A DNA stretch of 64,000 nt, taken from the NCBI GenBank assembly GCA_051530055.1, contig CM121343.1, positions 5,332,001 to 5,396,000 of the forward strand, read 5' to 3'. The notes below the pieces were generated by a model, which worked only from the letters and a program-made list of their open reading frames with translations, ran no database searches and was not told the DNA's origin. A program made the translations under genes and the position numbers. The stretch comes from Neoechinorhynchus agilis (lineage: Eukaryota > Acanthocephala). Below are positions 47,150 to 60,200 of this stretch, in pieces (position 1 is the first letter of the stretch; each line of letters begins with the position of its first letter).

Positions 47150-48788
47150 ACGTACTTAAGTTGTCGTATCGCCATATGAAATTATAGAGCCGCTTGGTCG
47201 TTCTATTTTAGGTTTGTTAATGGTCGGTTATCTTCTTGGCCATTACAAAATAACTTTATAAATAAAACGGAAACAAAACAAACCTCTTTTAAATTCACTT
47301 TGGATTTTTGGGTACTTAGCTGCTTTCCCACGTGATGTGTGCTTACCGTCCAATCTCTTGCCGGTTGCTTTCCAACTTTTATTCACGTTCTTTTGAAATG
47401 CTCATATCTTAAGTTTCACTAACAGTTCTGTAAAATTGTTAGATAATCTTTGTTTTTGGAGGGCAATTACAAAAGCTAGCAGAATGCAGTATTTTCAAAT
47501 CCTCTAAAGACCTTAAGTTTCATACTCGTTTTCGAACGTTGTTCTGCAATCCTTATGGTGGTCATTCAATCAATCACATGCTGCAAATGGTGTTTTTTAG
47601 GTAAAGATTAACTTGTGATTGTACCCTTAAATCGATCGGTCATCACACAATAAAGACTGATCACCAGTATGTTTTGGACACCCTAAACTCGGCGGATGTT
47701 TTTTTCTGCCAATAATTTCCCGGCTCGCTATTTAATCACTGGATGAGCAAGAAATCTCAGCACCGATCAAAAAGGTATGACAAAGATTATTTAATTTTGC
47801 ATTCGGGGTCCCTAAATGATGACCAGAATATTCTGTTTAGCTCAACCCATCGGACACAATCGATGTATACATTGCCAGTTTAATTTTCTGTTAGGTTATC
47901 TATCGTAAGCGCAGTTTACTGCTCTAAACTTAAAGCCGTTATTTTAATTCGATAATTTGCTTTGATGTCTAAAGATGCGTTGAGAGCAAAATGCACGATT
48001 TCCTAGAAATCGTTATTGAAACTCGATATTTGAAATTAATATACAAAGTTTGTCAACCATGTTTGAACGATGATCAGTCTATCGCACATAACTCGTCCCG
48101 TTTATTAGGTGCGATCTAAGCCATGGCATGAAACCAAGAGCATCATTGTGATTGCTAAGCAGTAGATTAAAACTTATAAAAAGAAAATTGATTAGTCAAA
48201 AGGAGAATGAGCAAGAGGAAAAACTTTCTCAAGTGTCACCGGACTCCAATCATCGGATGATTGTTCTTGTAAGTACAATTCATCAATTACACACTTGTTC
48301 ATTGTTTCTAAGATCCAATAATTAACTCCTCATTCGCAGCCATTTTTAACCAAAGTATTGGACATTGGTCATAAAGGAGTTTAAATAAAAAGCCTTTTAA
48401 AAATAAGCATTAAACAGCCAACCCAAGAGATGTCGCAATTCTCACATCCTCTTCATCAAGCAAGATTGCGTGAGAATCAAATAAATCTAAAAGCCGGTCT
48501 CAGTAGAGGGAATCATTAAGGTCCTATCGATTTAGCAAAAGTAGCTTCAATGCTTCAGCGCGCAATAATTTGCCTTATTGGTGCCATGCAGGCAAACGTG
48601 AATCTTGCCGTTTGAAACAAAGACGATTTTTGGCATTGTTTATGAATCATAAATCAAAACGTTTAAGAACGGTAATCATCTGTGCATTTTTACAGGTTCT
48701 CTTGTGGGTTGCGTGTGAGTGTGGATGATTCTTTATACTTCCTTCATAATATATTAATCTTAGCCATAATTTCAAACTAATCCATAGT
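47150..48788. other. Convergent intergenic region between Prickle and NUAK
   Basis: The 3' flanks of two convergent genes. AT-rich, no frame of interest, no repeat recognised. If NUAK has further C-terminal exons they would be here, but none was found. Confidence 0.45.
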
Positions 48789-50447
48789 TCATAGAAGATA
48801 CATCTGTCGTTTATCCGGTTCCGCCATGGTCGACTGATACGGATTAATTCTGGAAGTTGCTACAACATTGGCCCTGGAAACACCATTATTAGCCCTATAA
48901 TTAGCATTATCTCCTGGGCGTAGATAAGATAAAGCTTGAATTCCAGTGGCTCTCGGTACATAATTTTGGTAAACAATTGGTGGATACTTGTAACCAAAGT
49001 TCACCCACCAATGCTCAGCAATAGCATCAATTGTAGCTCGTTTTGACGGATCCACACAAAGACATCTTTTAATCAGCATAAATGCACCTGTTTAAAGTGG
49101 ATTCTCTTACTGCTTCATTTAATATAATGACATGAACTAACCTGACTTTTCCTTTGGAATGATGAAATAGCCGTTACTTATGTTGTGAATTAGTCTATTG
49201 TAATCTCCGCCTTGAAATGGCATTGACCCGTACACAAGCGTGTAAAGTAGAACGCCAAGACTCCAACAATCCACCTATTTGCGAATGAGTATCGATTTAT
49301 TATGACAACTGGACACCACCTCAGGTCCATAGTATGGAATTCCTTTCACAATTTCTGGTGAGGCATACAACGGACTCCCGCAGAAAGTGCGAAGTAGTCG
49401 AGTAGGTGCCCAATTGTTGCTTAGACCGAAATCAGCAAGCTTAATCGTGCATGGAAATCAAGTTTAAAATAAGCTCAAAACGTTCAAACCTTAATGTTTC
49501 CTCTGTCGTCTATTAAAATGTTTTCCAGCTTCAAATCACGGTGCACGATGCGATTCTGCTTTGGTTAATATTACGAATCGAATGCGTAGATCGATACCTT
49601 ATGAAGAAAATGTACAGCCGACACGATTTGTCGAAATATAGATCGTGCTTCTGGTTCAGGTATACGCTTCATGATGTTCAAATACTCGTACAATTCGCCT
49701 CCACTAGCGTATTCCATCACAAGTATGATTTTTTCTCTGCTTTCATAAACTGAGGGAAAATCGATAATTTAAATATCAAATAAGTAATTTTCCCCAAACT
49801 CTAAAATTTAAAGTCTCAAATGAATCCTGTGGATCAATGTTGGAATGTTATTGTTTTAAGCACTCTTTAGAGTGATCCACAGAATTCACTAGATGACATT
49901 GCAGTGTCATGCTAATTTGTTTCAACGGCAATCGCGACTTTCTGGCGAATGACTGGCTGAATTTCCACGAGAAAATTAATCTAAGATTTAATAATCAAAA
50001 AATTGGGAATAGAAATAACGATCCTACGGTCTATACCTTCCTTGATCTTAATAACATGAGGATGGTTAAGGCCGGACATAAAGCGGATTTCCCGGAGCAT
50101 ACGCTCAAGGTCGTGCGGGTTTTCAATTCTTGATTTTCTTATGGTCTTGATGGCTACCTAAATTCGTATGCTTTGTGAACTAAAATAAAGCAATACAATC
50201 TTACCTGTTCATTAGTACGTCTATCTCTAGCTAATTTGACTTTTCCGTATGTCCCTTTTCCCAAAGTCCGTAGAAGCTCAAACCGACTATGAAGCGTATC
50301 GCGATGAGGCTGAGTGTTAGTTTCTCGACCAGAAGGCACTGTTCCCGAACTGGATTGCTGAAGTGAAGCTCCGAGGCTGTTAAGGCTACCAGTACTCGAC
50401 CAACTGGTTAACTTGGCTTGTTGTTTGGTTTTACTTGGACGCTGCAT
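48789..50447 (-). CDS. NUAK: NUAK/ARK5-type AMPK-related protein kinase
   Basis: Seven exons join in frame to 378 residues: 50447-50205, 50157-50037, 49749-49598, 49558-49490, 49439-49320, 49274-49142 and 49087-48789 (introns 39-287 nt). The kinase has all key parts: [12 protein letters not shown] (Gly loop), [11 protein letters not shown] (Lys), [11 protein letters not shown] (catalytic loop), LADFGLSN (DFG) and the LKB1-site T-loop [40 protein letters not shown] and [20 protein letters not shown] are diagnostic of NUAK. The family acts downstream of LKB1 in adhesion and muscle organisation (unc-82 in C. elegans). The tail after the kinase is only about 60 residues, much shorter than in UNC-82, so extra 3' exons or isoforms may be missing. 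Intron 2 holds a small hairpin (about 49819-49895). Confidence 0.92.
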
Positions 50448-52185
50448 TCTTAAATCTGTAGTTTTAAGAGGCGAAGATTACACTAATTTAAAATGTTGCG
50501 AAACTATAAGCGACTTATTCATTGTATTCAATTTAGCATTCATGTGTAGATTACAGAGTAATTCCAAGCTTAAATTTAAGATCTTCTCTTTGTGAAAAGT
50601 CTAAGCTTGGAATGGCGGCAGTAAAAATGAGGAATTGAAAAGTGTAAAAATCAGACAGGAGAGAATGACGAACTTTTTCGTCTATTTAAAAATGACTCCA
50701 TTTGCGAAGTAGTCTGCCTGTACGCGATGCCATCGGATCGAGTCTCGTGGGCCATAAGGTTGATTTTTATGCTACCATTCCCCGTAACATTAGCGCCACT
50801 CAAATAGACGAACATAAGGTAGTGGAGTAATTGTTCTAGGGCAAATGCATGTTTTCACGCATATCTTTGTGCCTTTTAAAAGAAGACAAGGAAACGCTGG
50901 TGTACATTTATAGTACAGTACGGCGATCTACGTCTGGGCAGCGAAGTCCCTTGTCTTTTAGAAGACCGATTGTTGTCGATCAATAAGGTTAATGGGTCGG
51001 AAACAAAACCAATAGTTTTTTGCAGTTTCACATTTCTCTTTATTAACTAAATTCCAATTATAGGGTGCATCAGTGGGCAGCAAATACTGTCTTTTTAGCC
51101 GAAAATATTGTTCAAAACGAAAACATTCACCGAATCTTCCTTTGAATCATCTTCTTACAAGAGCAAAAATATTGAGGACCTAAGAGCAATCAGCGGCTAG
51201 TTTTTTTTTCGTTGAACGTTTAAATCACACTCATTAATCAGTCTTACACGAAGAGACAATATGGATTTTTGTTTCTGCATTCCCAAACCCCAAGACGTGC
51301 GTATGGTCCTCAGTGAGTCTAGTACTTAATACGCAATCAAGACATTAGTCCAGGTTAATTGTGAGACGGAAAATCATCGTACACGAGGAAAGTTGCTGGA
51401 TACGCAAGTTTAGATGCAAAGAAAAGAAAAATGAGTCAGACATTGCACGGTTTCGTCAAAAGTCTTCAGTCCGTTTATGATTATACCCTACTTTTGTGCT
51501 ATTCGAATGGGAAACCGATATTTATGGTCAAAGACAACTTGTTCGAAAAATTGATTGCGATTACGATTAAGTGTGACCAAATGCAGGGTCGAAACGGTAG
51601 AGTTTATAAACTCTTATTTGAAAACGCTTGTGCTCAATCAAACCATTGAATGAGCAAGAGCTTTGTGAATACCCTTGAACCCTAAACGCGCAGACGAACG
51701 TGTACCAATCATCCAATCACGACGTTGACAATTTTAAACACCCACCTTTGCGATCGAAATAATCATCCACAAATATTCAATGCTATGACTTTGCGTTCTC
51801 GATTACTTTTAAAATTATTCATCGTATCCGTTAAGTACTACTCAAGGTCGCGCTTCATAATACAGCGAAATTCGAGCTAAAAAGTGTATCCGTACAAACG
51901 CTTTCTCTGCAAAATATTGCATTTTCATTGGTCGAATATAAAAACATTTGTGCTGCCGCGATGGTGCAAGCATTATCATTCGTGGAAATGCTCGTTCTAA
52001 CAACATTTTCTCGAATATGAAATTTGCTTCTTCAACGATTCTAGCTGGATCTATCATCTTTAATTGGAATCTACTCTCCGTCGCAACTTTTCTACACCCT
52101 TATGAAAAAGCAAAATTTCCACCTCTCATCTTAGCTTCTTTTCGGAGTTTTGAAACTTCTGACAGCACTCTTTAACCTGTGTTTT
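50448..52185. other. NUAK upstream region
   Basis: It contains an imperfect inverted repeat at about 50873-50965 (CTTTTAAAAGAAGACAAGG / CCTTGTCTTTTAGAAG). A plus-strand frame at 51431-51649 (72 residues) starts with ATG but shows no family resemblance. No gene was accepted. Confidence 0.4.
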
Positions 52186-52270
52186 TGATGATGAGAGAAG
52201 AATAGATATTGATTTATTGTTCTCAATATTTCGTCCGTCTCGTCAAACTTCTTCAGGCTTCTTGTAATTT
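52186..52270 (+). repeat. Half copy of the 16.2-kb foldback family
   Basis: CAATATTTCGTCCGTCTCGT followed by CAAACTTCTTCAGG matches one arm of the hairpin at 16203-16348; the second arm is missing or too worn to see. Confidence 0.5.
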
Positions 52271-52889
52271 TTTCTAGATGATAAAAAAGATTTCTGCGCG
52301 ATCCTAGTATTTTCGTGACGCTAGAATTTTAAGCACTTTTTTAAATGCATTCTAAGCAACAATGCCACTTTCATTAGTTCAAATGAAAGTTTTCATTCTC
52401 TCGATATCACTCGACTTTTAAATTTGCAAAATCTCGAAAGTGTAACTTAGTCAAGTCATGTATCCGTCTCATTTATCGTTCATCTTTCAAAATAAAGTTA
52501 TATTTCCCTCATTAGTTTTCATCAGTTCGGAATGATTTTTTAATCTTTGCGCCGGCACCCAATTTACTCAAAAACCAATTGGATAATCTTCTACGTTCCT
52601 CCTTGAAAAGGGGCATTGTATGTAACGAATGCGCTTATTGTGTGCAAGGGTTAAATTAAAAAGATTATCTTGTAAATTGCCACTTGATTTTCCAGCTGCG
52701 TGATTGATCAAGTCTTGTTTTTAAATTGACACTTGTGTGAGCTGTTGTAATGATAAAGAAAATCGTTATTTTCGAGTTTTCGCCGTTTTACGGCTTCCTC
52801 AGGAATCTACAAAGGCGCGTGAAGTTCTAAAGTGTGTTAAAGTAGCAACATCGAAGTGTGGAAAGTTCGTCTTACTTTTTTGAGCAGTT

Positions 52890-53360
52890 CTAGGGCATTG
52901 TCGAGCTGGTGTCCAGTACTCTCACTTGCATTGTCCGCAGAAACACCTTCTCCTTCAAACTGCACAAGATAAAAGCAATGCCTCGGTGATAGATAGTTTC
53001 AGCGGGTCCTTGGCCACAACCCAAACTCGAGTGGAGAGTTTTACTACTTTGTCGCTGTAACACTCTGAGTGGTATTTTTCCCATGGTGTGGCCATGATTT
53101 TGCATCCAGATTCAATGCGTTGCGAACGTGTCCCGTAAGAAGTTGACGCGAAGGCCGTTCATTTTTCCCGATGTGCAAATGGCTGACAAGATTTGATTCG
53201 CACTCAAAGCAACGTGGACTAGGAGATAACCTGCGAACGATGTTTGGCCGCTGACAATCGCGGAGTCATCTACATTTTCAAAACTGAACGGCTTTTGCGT
53301 CGGCGAAAGCTCGAAAATAAAGATTCTCTTTATCATAACAACAGCCCGCCCGAGTGCCAA
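52890..53360 (-). other. Two adjoining unassigned minus-strand frames
   Basis: 53360-53112 (82 residues) and 53105-52890 (71 residues) lie end to end, in a stretch of higher GC content than its surroundings. The first (FIFELSPTQKPFSFENVDDS...) looks protein-like but I recognise no family. A stop lies between them and no splice pair clearly joins them. They could be exons of an unknown gene, a pseudogene, or chance. Confidence 0.25.
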
Positions 53361-53371
53361 TAAAAAATTAA

Positions 53372-53545
53372 ATTCTCAATGGTGAATTGTTACACACTCG
53401 AGCTTTATTATTGAAATCTTCATTGTGAATTTTCAGGGCCTCAGCCTCCTTCTCAGGCATCCATTTTTAGATGCTTGAGAAGGAAACTGAGGCCTGAAAA
53501 TTTTAATAATAAAGCTCGAGTGGTTAACAATTCACCATTGAGAAT
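53372..53545. repeat. Foldback (MITE-like) hairpin
   Basis: ATTCTCAATGGTGAATTGTT at the left is inverted as AACAATTCACCATTGAGAAT at the right. The pairing continues through ACTCGAGCTTTATTAT and GGCCTCAG...CTTCTCA towards the centre. The unit is 174 bp and non-coding. Confidence 0.72.
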
Positions 53546-54218
53546 ACACATCCACCCGAAAAAATTAAACTTGATTAAAAAGATGGGTTTAGTTACGTTT
53601 CCACTCCATAACTTCTATACTTAACTGATCAATGCTTAAAGCTCAATAATTGCAAAGCTCGTTTTAAAGAGTTCAAACTCTATAAAGCCACTATTTTTCT
53701 TTAGGGGTTTCCATCCCAGTACATGCTATTTCCCTCATCCATATGACAAATAGTAAGCGTTGAATCTTAAAACCAGTATAGCCCACCTTTACTTTGAGAG
53801 TTTTATGCGATCAAGCAATATATATGGGAATCCGACGTAACTACAGTACAACTTTGAGAATCCAAAGGTTATGAGGGACCAAAGATGAATGGGTCGTTTT
53901 GTGCATTTCTAATAAAAGGTGTGATATTATTAAACTTGTAACAGTTCAAGATCAGTAATACATTAAAAGTAATTTTAACTAAAGTGTCGTATGCAATAGA
54001 ACTGTCACTAGAAGTATTATTTAGATCTTCACCCGAACTGATTGTGTGTGCATATCAGTACGAAGTTAAACTAGCAACTTCTACTTCTGCAGCACGCGAT
54101 TTAGGACGGGAATAAATTTAATCCCAAAAAACTGAAAATTAAAGCTATAACGCTCTTGTGTATACGGATTCACCTTTTATAGGTGATGATATTATGGGCA
54201 GTATTGCCAATGATGAGG
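53546..54218. other. mTOR 3' flank
   Basis: AT-rich, no gene seen. No canonical AATAAA was found close to the mTOR stop; AATATA-like variants occur within 40 bases. Confidence 0.4.
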
Positions 54219-57200
54219 TTACCAAAAGGGACACCATCCAATATAGACTTGACACAAGTTTTCACTAGTTACAGCCTCCCTTATGAGTTTGTCTACTTGT
54301 TTTGTATGTGGAAGCTTTGTTGGATTTGAACATGGTGCAGTTATAGACAGGGATCCTTGGCAGTCTGTAGAAAGGCAGCAGCAAAAGTCGCGCCCACTCA
54401 ACTTGTCCTTCACTCGGTCCACAATAGCGATTGCCTTGGCATCCAATAGATCGGAGTTGTCGATATCAATCGCGTTTATATCCTCAGTGGATTGTTTTTG
54501 TTGATCTGTATTCGCTTTCATTCCAAAGGGTAATTCCAGTCTCATTTGCATATGTGATACAGTTTGAGGGTTGTTCAAAACATCAGCTGCTGGACTTTCA
54601 GTTAAGGTCTTTTCGATATGCGTAGATACCTTTGTCCCGAATACCAATTTCTTTGGTGTAAGCAATCTCCAGCTTATGACAGGATCGTAAACAAATGCTT
54701 CTAAAACAGCTAAAAGGTTGTCTCGGTGCATCCGAAGCACTCTCATTACTGTTTCACATGTTATCCGAAATGTTCCGTCCAAACCGGTCACTTCCATAGC
54801 TCCAATAAGCATACGAGTCAAACGGAATGGAACAGTCTCTGGAAATTTCTCACGGTTTATAGCCACTTCAAAGCAGTCACCAAAGTCGATGTGAACTACC
54901 TTCCCAGATGCCCGGTTGATCATAATATTGGAAGGATGGCGGTCTCCGAGCCCCAGAATATAACCAACCATACTCATTACGGCTAACGAGCGCGTAAAAT
55001 TTGACCTAAGGAACGCATGGTTCGATATCAAGTAGCAATAACCCGCCATATCGATCAAATGCGTGTTTACGAGCACACCAGTTCTCCGCCGTCGAACTTC
55101 TCTGCCAAAGAATACAAGCCAAATCGTCGGAATTAGTTCGATGTAGGATTTGCTCAAAAATTTCAACCTTTACAATCAAAGGTCGACTTTCGAAGTCTGG
55201 GCAAAAGAGTTGCATCATCTGATGCTCTAGGTTTATGCGGATATTGTTGCCTTCACGATACTCCTTAATCAATGAGTGTAAAGTATCACAATGAGGGACC
55301 CAACCAATTAATCCGTTATTCGGAGCCAAGGGAATTGTTGAGTAACGGCAGATTGACAAATCATGAATGTGTTGATCTTCGGATGATAATAGAATATTGT
55401 TGATCAAATGAAACAACTGCATTACTCTTTGATCTTGTCGAATATCCTCATGACCTTTTAGTAAGAATTGATATTCTTCACCATTAGATCCGAATATATT
55501 AATTTTTCGAGGGCGTTGCTTTGATGCAATTATCTCAACTTTAGGGCTAAACCCACGAATAGAAATAACTTCGCCGTGTGATTGTGCGATGCCCGCCAAT
55601 TTCGGTGCGCCATAAGTAACCGATGATGGATTATATGTCCCTGGCACAGCCAATTCCAAATCTTTACAGTTTAGAAGTTTAGGCGAAACGTATTTCAGAT
55701 CAAGAACTGTAATTTCCCGAACTTGTTGTGTTATCTTTTGAAAAACATTGTAATACAGGTTCCAAGAATCACTTAACTCTTGTTGATCATGTGAGACTAA
55801 AAAGCGATTATGTTGGATCATCTCAAGTCTTTAAAGAATGAAAATGAGATAACACAATTTAATGAGAGTGTGTGCTCTACAAAGATCAGGACCATAGATA
55901 TCTATGAAATTCTTTTCCTTTTTGGTCTCAGCGCCTTTCTCAATCATAACGTGCAAGGGTTCCAAGATATCGAAAAACCCGTGAACACTACCTCCATTAA
56001 AGTACATTCTGCTTGCTTCATCCAAAGCCTCTTGCCACTGCTCATGCCACAGAACAGATATTCTTATAAGTTCTTGACTTACGAGCAGCGCTTGCTCCAC
56101 CAATTCCTTCGAATGTTTACACATATCGCTTAAGACCTCATTTGCAGCTTGACTTCTTGTTGAAATATTTGACTTGGAAGTTACGGCTAACGGGTAAATG
56201 AGTGCCTATAACGTTAATATTACGGACTGAGAACATTGTAATGTATCTAACCTGTGGATGCCTTTTCCCCACCTGTATAAGGATTTTTTGAACGCTTTCA
56301 CGTACTTTACTTTTGATACAATCGATCCGTGCAATCAATTGAGGAATTACCTAATTCGCTGATTTCTTAGGTTAAATATAGGAAAAACATACCTGAAGCC
56401 AAGCAGTTTCAGAGATCTGCAATTTACGTTCATTTATTTTATCCGCGACGCTATCCTCGTCCCCAAATTTGAACCAAACAGTCAACAGTCTATTAGTTTT
56501 TAACACACACATGAAACAGCAAATTATACGGGTTATTTTTACCTTAGTAAATTCTGAAGTTGATTTTCATTCGAGAGTAGCACGGACTCAAAGAAGTGGT
56601 CGATCGCTTGGGCAGCATATCTGATCATTTGTTTTTTCGACTTTATTATAAGATGATTGGATATCTTAAAAAGTGGCACAAAAGTTACCTCTCGTCCATT
56701 GACGGTATTATTTTCACTTTGCTTTTTATAATGAATCACGAGATCATAATTAAATGATGCCATGACGGAGTGTGCCTTGTAAGATTGTCGATCACACTTG
56801 ATAGAATTCTCGAAATACGTTTTCGCTCTTTCGACGGTTGAATCACACAACCCATGAACTTCGATCAGCCACGAGCCGCATTGCCGGCTGCAGGAGGACA
56901 AGAGGCTTTGCTTTGAACGAGCATTGTTCTCGTTTGAGTTAGAATTGTGTTCATGTTGAAGGTTACGCTGTACTTCACAAGTAAGATACTGAGTGAGGTT
57001 TTTCATTTCCGTCAAAATTGCTTCTCGTTCAGATATCTTTGCATTATGCCAAGCTTTCTTTAGATAGGCATATGCTGCGAATGGTCGATCGAGTGGAATT
57101 TCATGTGAGGAATGTGGCTGCTTTCCCAAAAGATGGGCAAATATGTGACTAGCCTGGTTCTAATTGTCGATGGAAATGAAATATCTATATGTAAATTGGT

Positions 57201-60200
57201 ACAAGAACATACATGTCGATTTGTTTTCGTACAAATATCTGCCAATTTGAGCCACATGCTTTGATCTTCGGACGGAGGTAGGACTATTGAGTGAATCAAT
57301 AAAAGTTGATGCCAATCATCGTAATCAGGCGCGACGCATTCCTAATACACATATTTGAGTTTTTAGACATTATTCGTTTCATTTACACGACGTACCGTTA
57401 AGCGTTTCGACCACAGCAATCGCAGAATTGGTCTGGAATCGGGCATGAACACGGATTGGATAATTTCTTCAAACTCAACAAGCATTTGAGCATCAAAAAC
57501 CACCTAAAATAACTTTTTTTATTGTTTTTCCGAAAACAATACAAGCATAACGAAACCTCATAGTTCCTTCTATAATCTTCAGATGCAACAGATAAAAAGC
57601 GTTGATACAACAAGTCCCATGCTTCATTTATGACCACATAAGCCTCCCTGTACTTTGATTCAGTTAGCAATGAAATTGTTCTATATTTGCACGCATTGAC
57701 CGTACTGGGAGGTAGGTTATTTATAAATCGTTTCAAGGATCGTTCGGAGTTCATTCTCCAAGCGCACGACGAACCTATTTCAGCAATTGAACGAAGAGTG
57801 GCGATGTTTAGGTTAGGGGATTGCAACTTTTCGGCGCACATTTCCTTCAGCTGTTGCCATTCACCCAATGCATGAAGACATCTCATTCTGCCAAGCATAA
57901 GATGTTCGTCATCGGCCTCATTCACTTGCCGATATTCATACATCCGTAAAGCTCTATCCCATTCGTTCAACTTTTCATACCAAAGCTCCTTAATGTTCAT
58001 GTTCCGTTTTCTGGCGTAAAAAACAGCCCCATATGCAGCTTCTGATTGATCCAATTGATTGTTGATACTGATAAGGTCTTCGATTACCTCCTCCGACTGA
58101 TCGAGTGCGAACCGGACTTCAGTATAGTGCAGGGCCTTGGCATACATTTTCAAATCCATCGCAGTTGCACTTAGCATAGCTAAATCGACTGGCAGTGATT
58201 CACGGTATTGACTGGTCGGATCGTTAGTTGCAATATTAGACGTAACCCAGGTTGAGGATCGTGAGGATCGGGAGCAAGGCTGACTGTCTCTAGTCACGGC
58301 GCGATTACTTACTCGTCTCATTGGCTGAACTTTGTCCACTCTAACTATTTTCTTAGCCTCAAATAAAGAGTACACTTAGGATATTCAAGTGTGTTTGATA
58401 ATTTTTCTTACCAAGTCAGAATGATCAAAAAATTCCACCAACTCAAGCAGGTAAGATGCCACGTCTGTTCCCTCACTATGCGTTAAGACTGTGCTAAGGC
58501 ATCTACGGAGTTCTAGCCGATCGGTGGAATCCAAAGATGTCCACAATGACATAAAACTTACATTGAACAGCTTCCTAAGCGTATATACTTTTTAAACTTC
58601 TGCAAACAAAAGGACTTACATTGAAATATCGGGATAAGTGTCAGAAATGAATCTGTAACAAGCATTGAGGGAAGGAGATTTACTTTCTGCAAGTAGAGTG
58701 CCAGTGAAGGATCGAAACCAATCGTGGATATCTTGTTTTACCATTGTCCGCGGAGAGTTCCACAATTCACGAGGAGCTAATAAAGATTGAGCATTATTGG
58801 GCAGATCCTTTAATTCTTCATTTGAGTTGAGGGATGACGATTCTTGCCATTGCACATCCTTACTGCTTTCGTTGTTGTTCTTGTATTGATGGACACTTCG
58901 ACGCACCTGATCATTTTCAGCAAGTGGATTAACCAATCTACCGTTTTGCCCGCGATGTGCGTCACTTAGAATACATTCAAGCGTCGATAATTCTCCAAAT
59001 CCCTTATAGAGTTCTTTAGTGTATATTAAGATAGTTGGTCCTAAGTGGCCCGCTACTTCGGCAACGCAATCAAGAGCAGCGTCTTGTAATGTTGGATCCG
59101 GTGCGCAAGACCGCGTCAATGGTAAAATTATACCCGAAGCGAATCCGGATATATTTATGGAGCGACTAATTTTGGTTAAAGATTTTATCGCCGTTTTTCT
59201 GACGCCGATGTCTATCTTGACATCAGCGGCAACTTCGGCGATTGCCGGAATAACCACATGCATGTGTTGCTCAAAGAGGTATCCAATTCGTGAGAAGAGC
59301 TGAAGAACGCATTGGACGTTGTCTATATTTTTGAGTACAGGATCGTATTGGAGTATTTGTCGCAATATTGGCAATAGTCGGATGGCATATAGTCGGAATT
59401 CCGAGGTGAAAATATGCGCAAGACATTCTATAAGGTCTAAGAGTAAACGGACTACACGAGGATTGCTGCTTGATATATGCTTTTGGAGGACTTCACAAGA
59501 CGCATTAAAGATTTGACCAAGGCATGGTTCCGCGTCTCGCTTCATGTGATGTAAAATCTCTGTTAAATGAGTAACCATTGATTCGAGCGATTCCTCGTTT
59601 GTACTCTCCATTATGTCCAGTATATGGATAATTGCAACGTGCATATAAGGAGATGCATCAGGGCCCATCTCGGTAAGTATGCTTGTAAGTGCTCTTGTTG
59701 CTGACAAATGAACGTATTTAAGTTGTGGATTGCCAAGGACGGTCAAAATTTCAAACAAAGCATGCGAGGCATACAGACGTTCACCACAGATACGTAAACT
59801 GAAATTCCCGGGCGAGTGCACATTGACAATGTGATCTTGGCTGAGATCAGGAATCGATTTTGTTGCAACTTTACAAATAACGTGTTGAGGATTGTTGTAG
59901 TACTTCTCAGGAAAACTTTCTATACGGTTACTTATCTCGCCTGAGTATAGCTTGAACTTGTAAGGACTTAATGCGCCAATGGCACCAAGAACCCTTAGGG
60001 CCTATTTAAATTCAGTATGTAAAAAGATCTTCAACAAACCGGCAAACCTCTCTATGTATAAATTTGCTCGACTCCGTCCGAATCAACTTCGATAAGGTAT
60101 CAAACAAGGCAGGATAACGCTTTCCGATTTGACCAATACAGGCACTACTCTGAATGACTCGTGTCATCGTCCATAACGCAATCTTCAATGACATAACTTC

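Noticed and set aside
55810-55850. A possible 27-nt intron between the mTOR FRB halves
   Set aside because: A 57-nt intron ending at a stronger acceptor (GCTTTTTAG) also keeps frame and gives a better length match to the family.
55740-56000. Apparent loss of the rapamycin-contact tryptophan in FRB
   Set aside because: I first aligned the wrong Trp. The contact Trp, Tyr and Phe are present in SWNLYYNVF; only Thr2098 is changed, to Ser.
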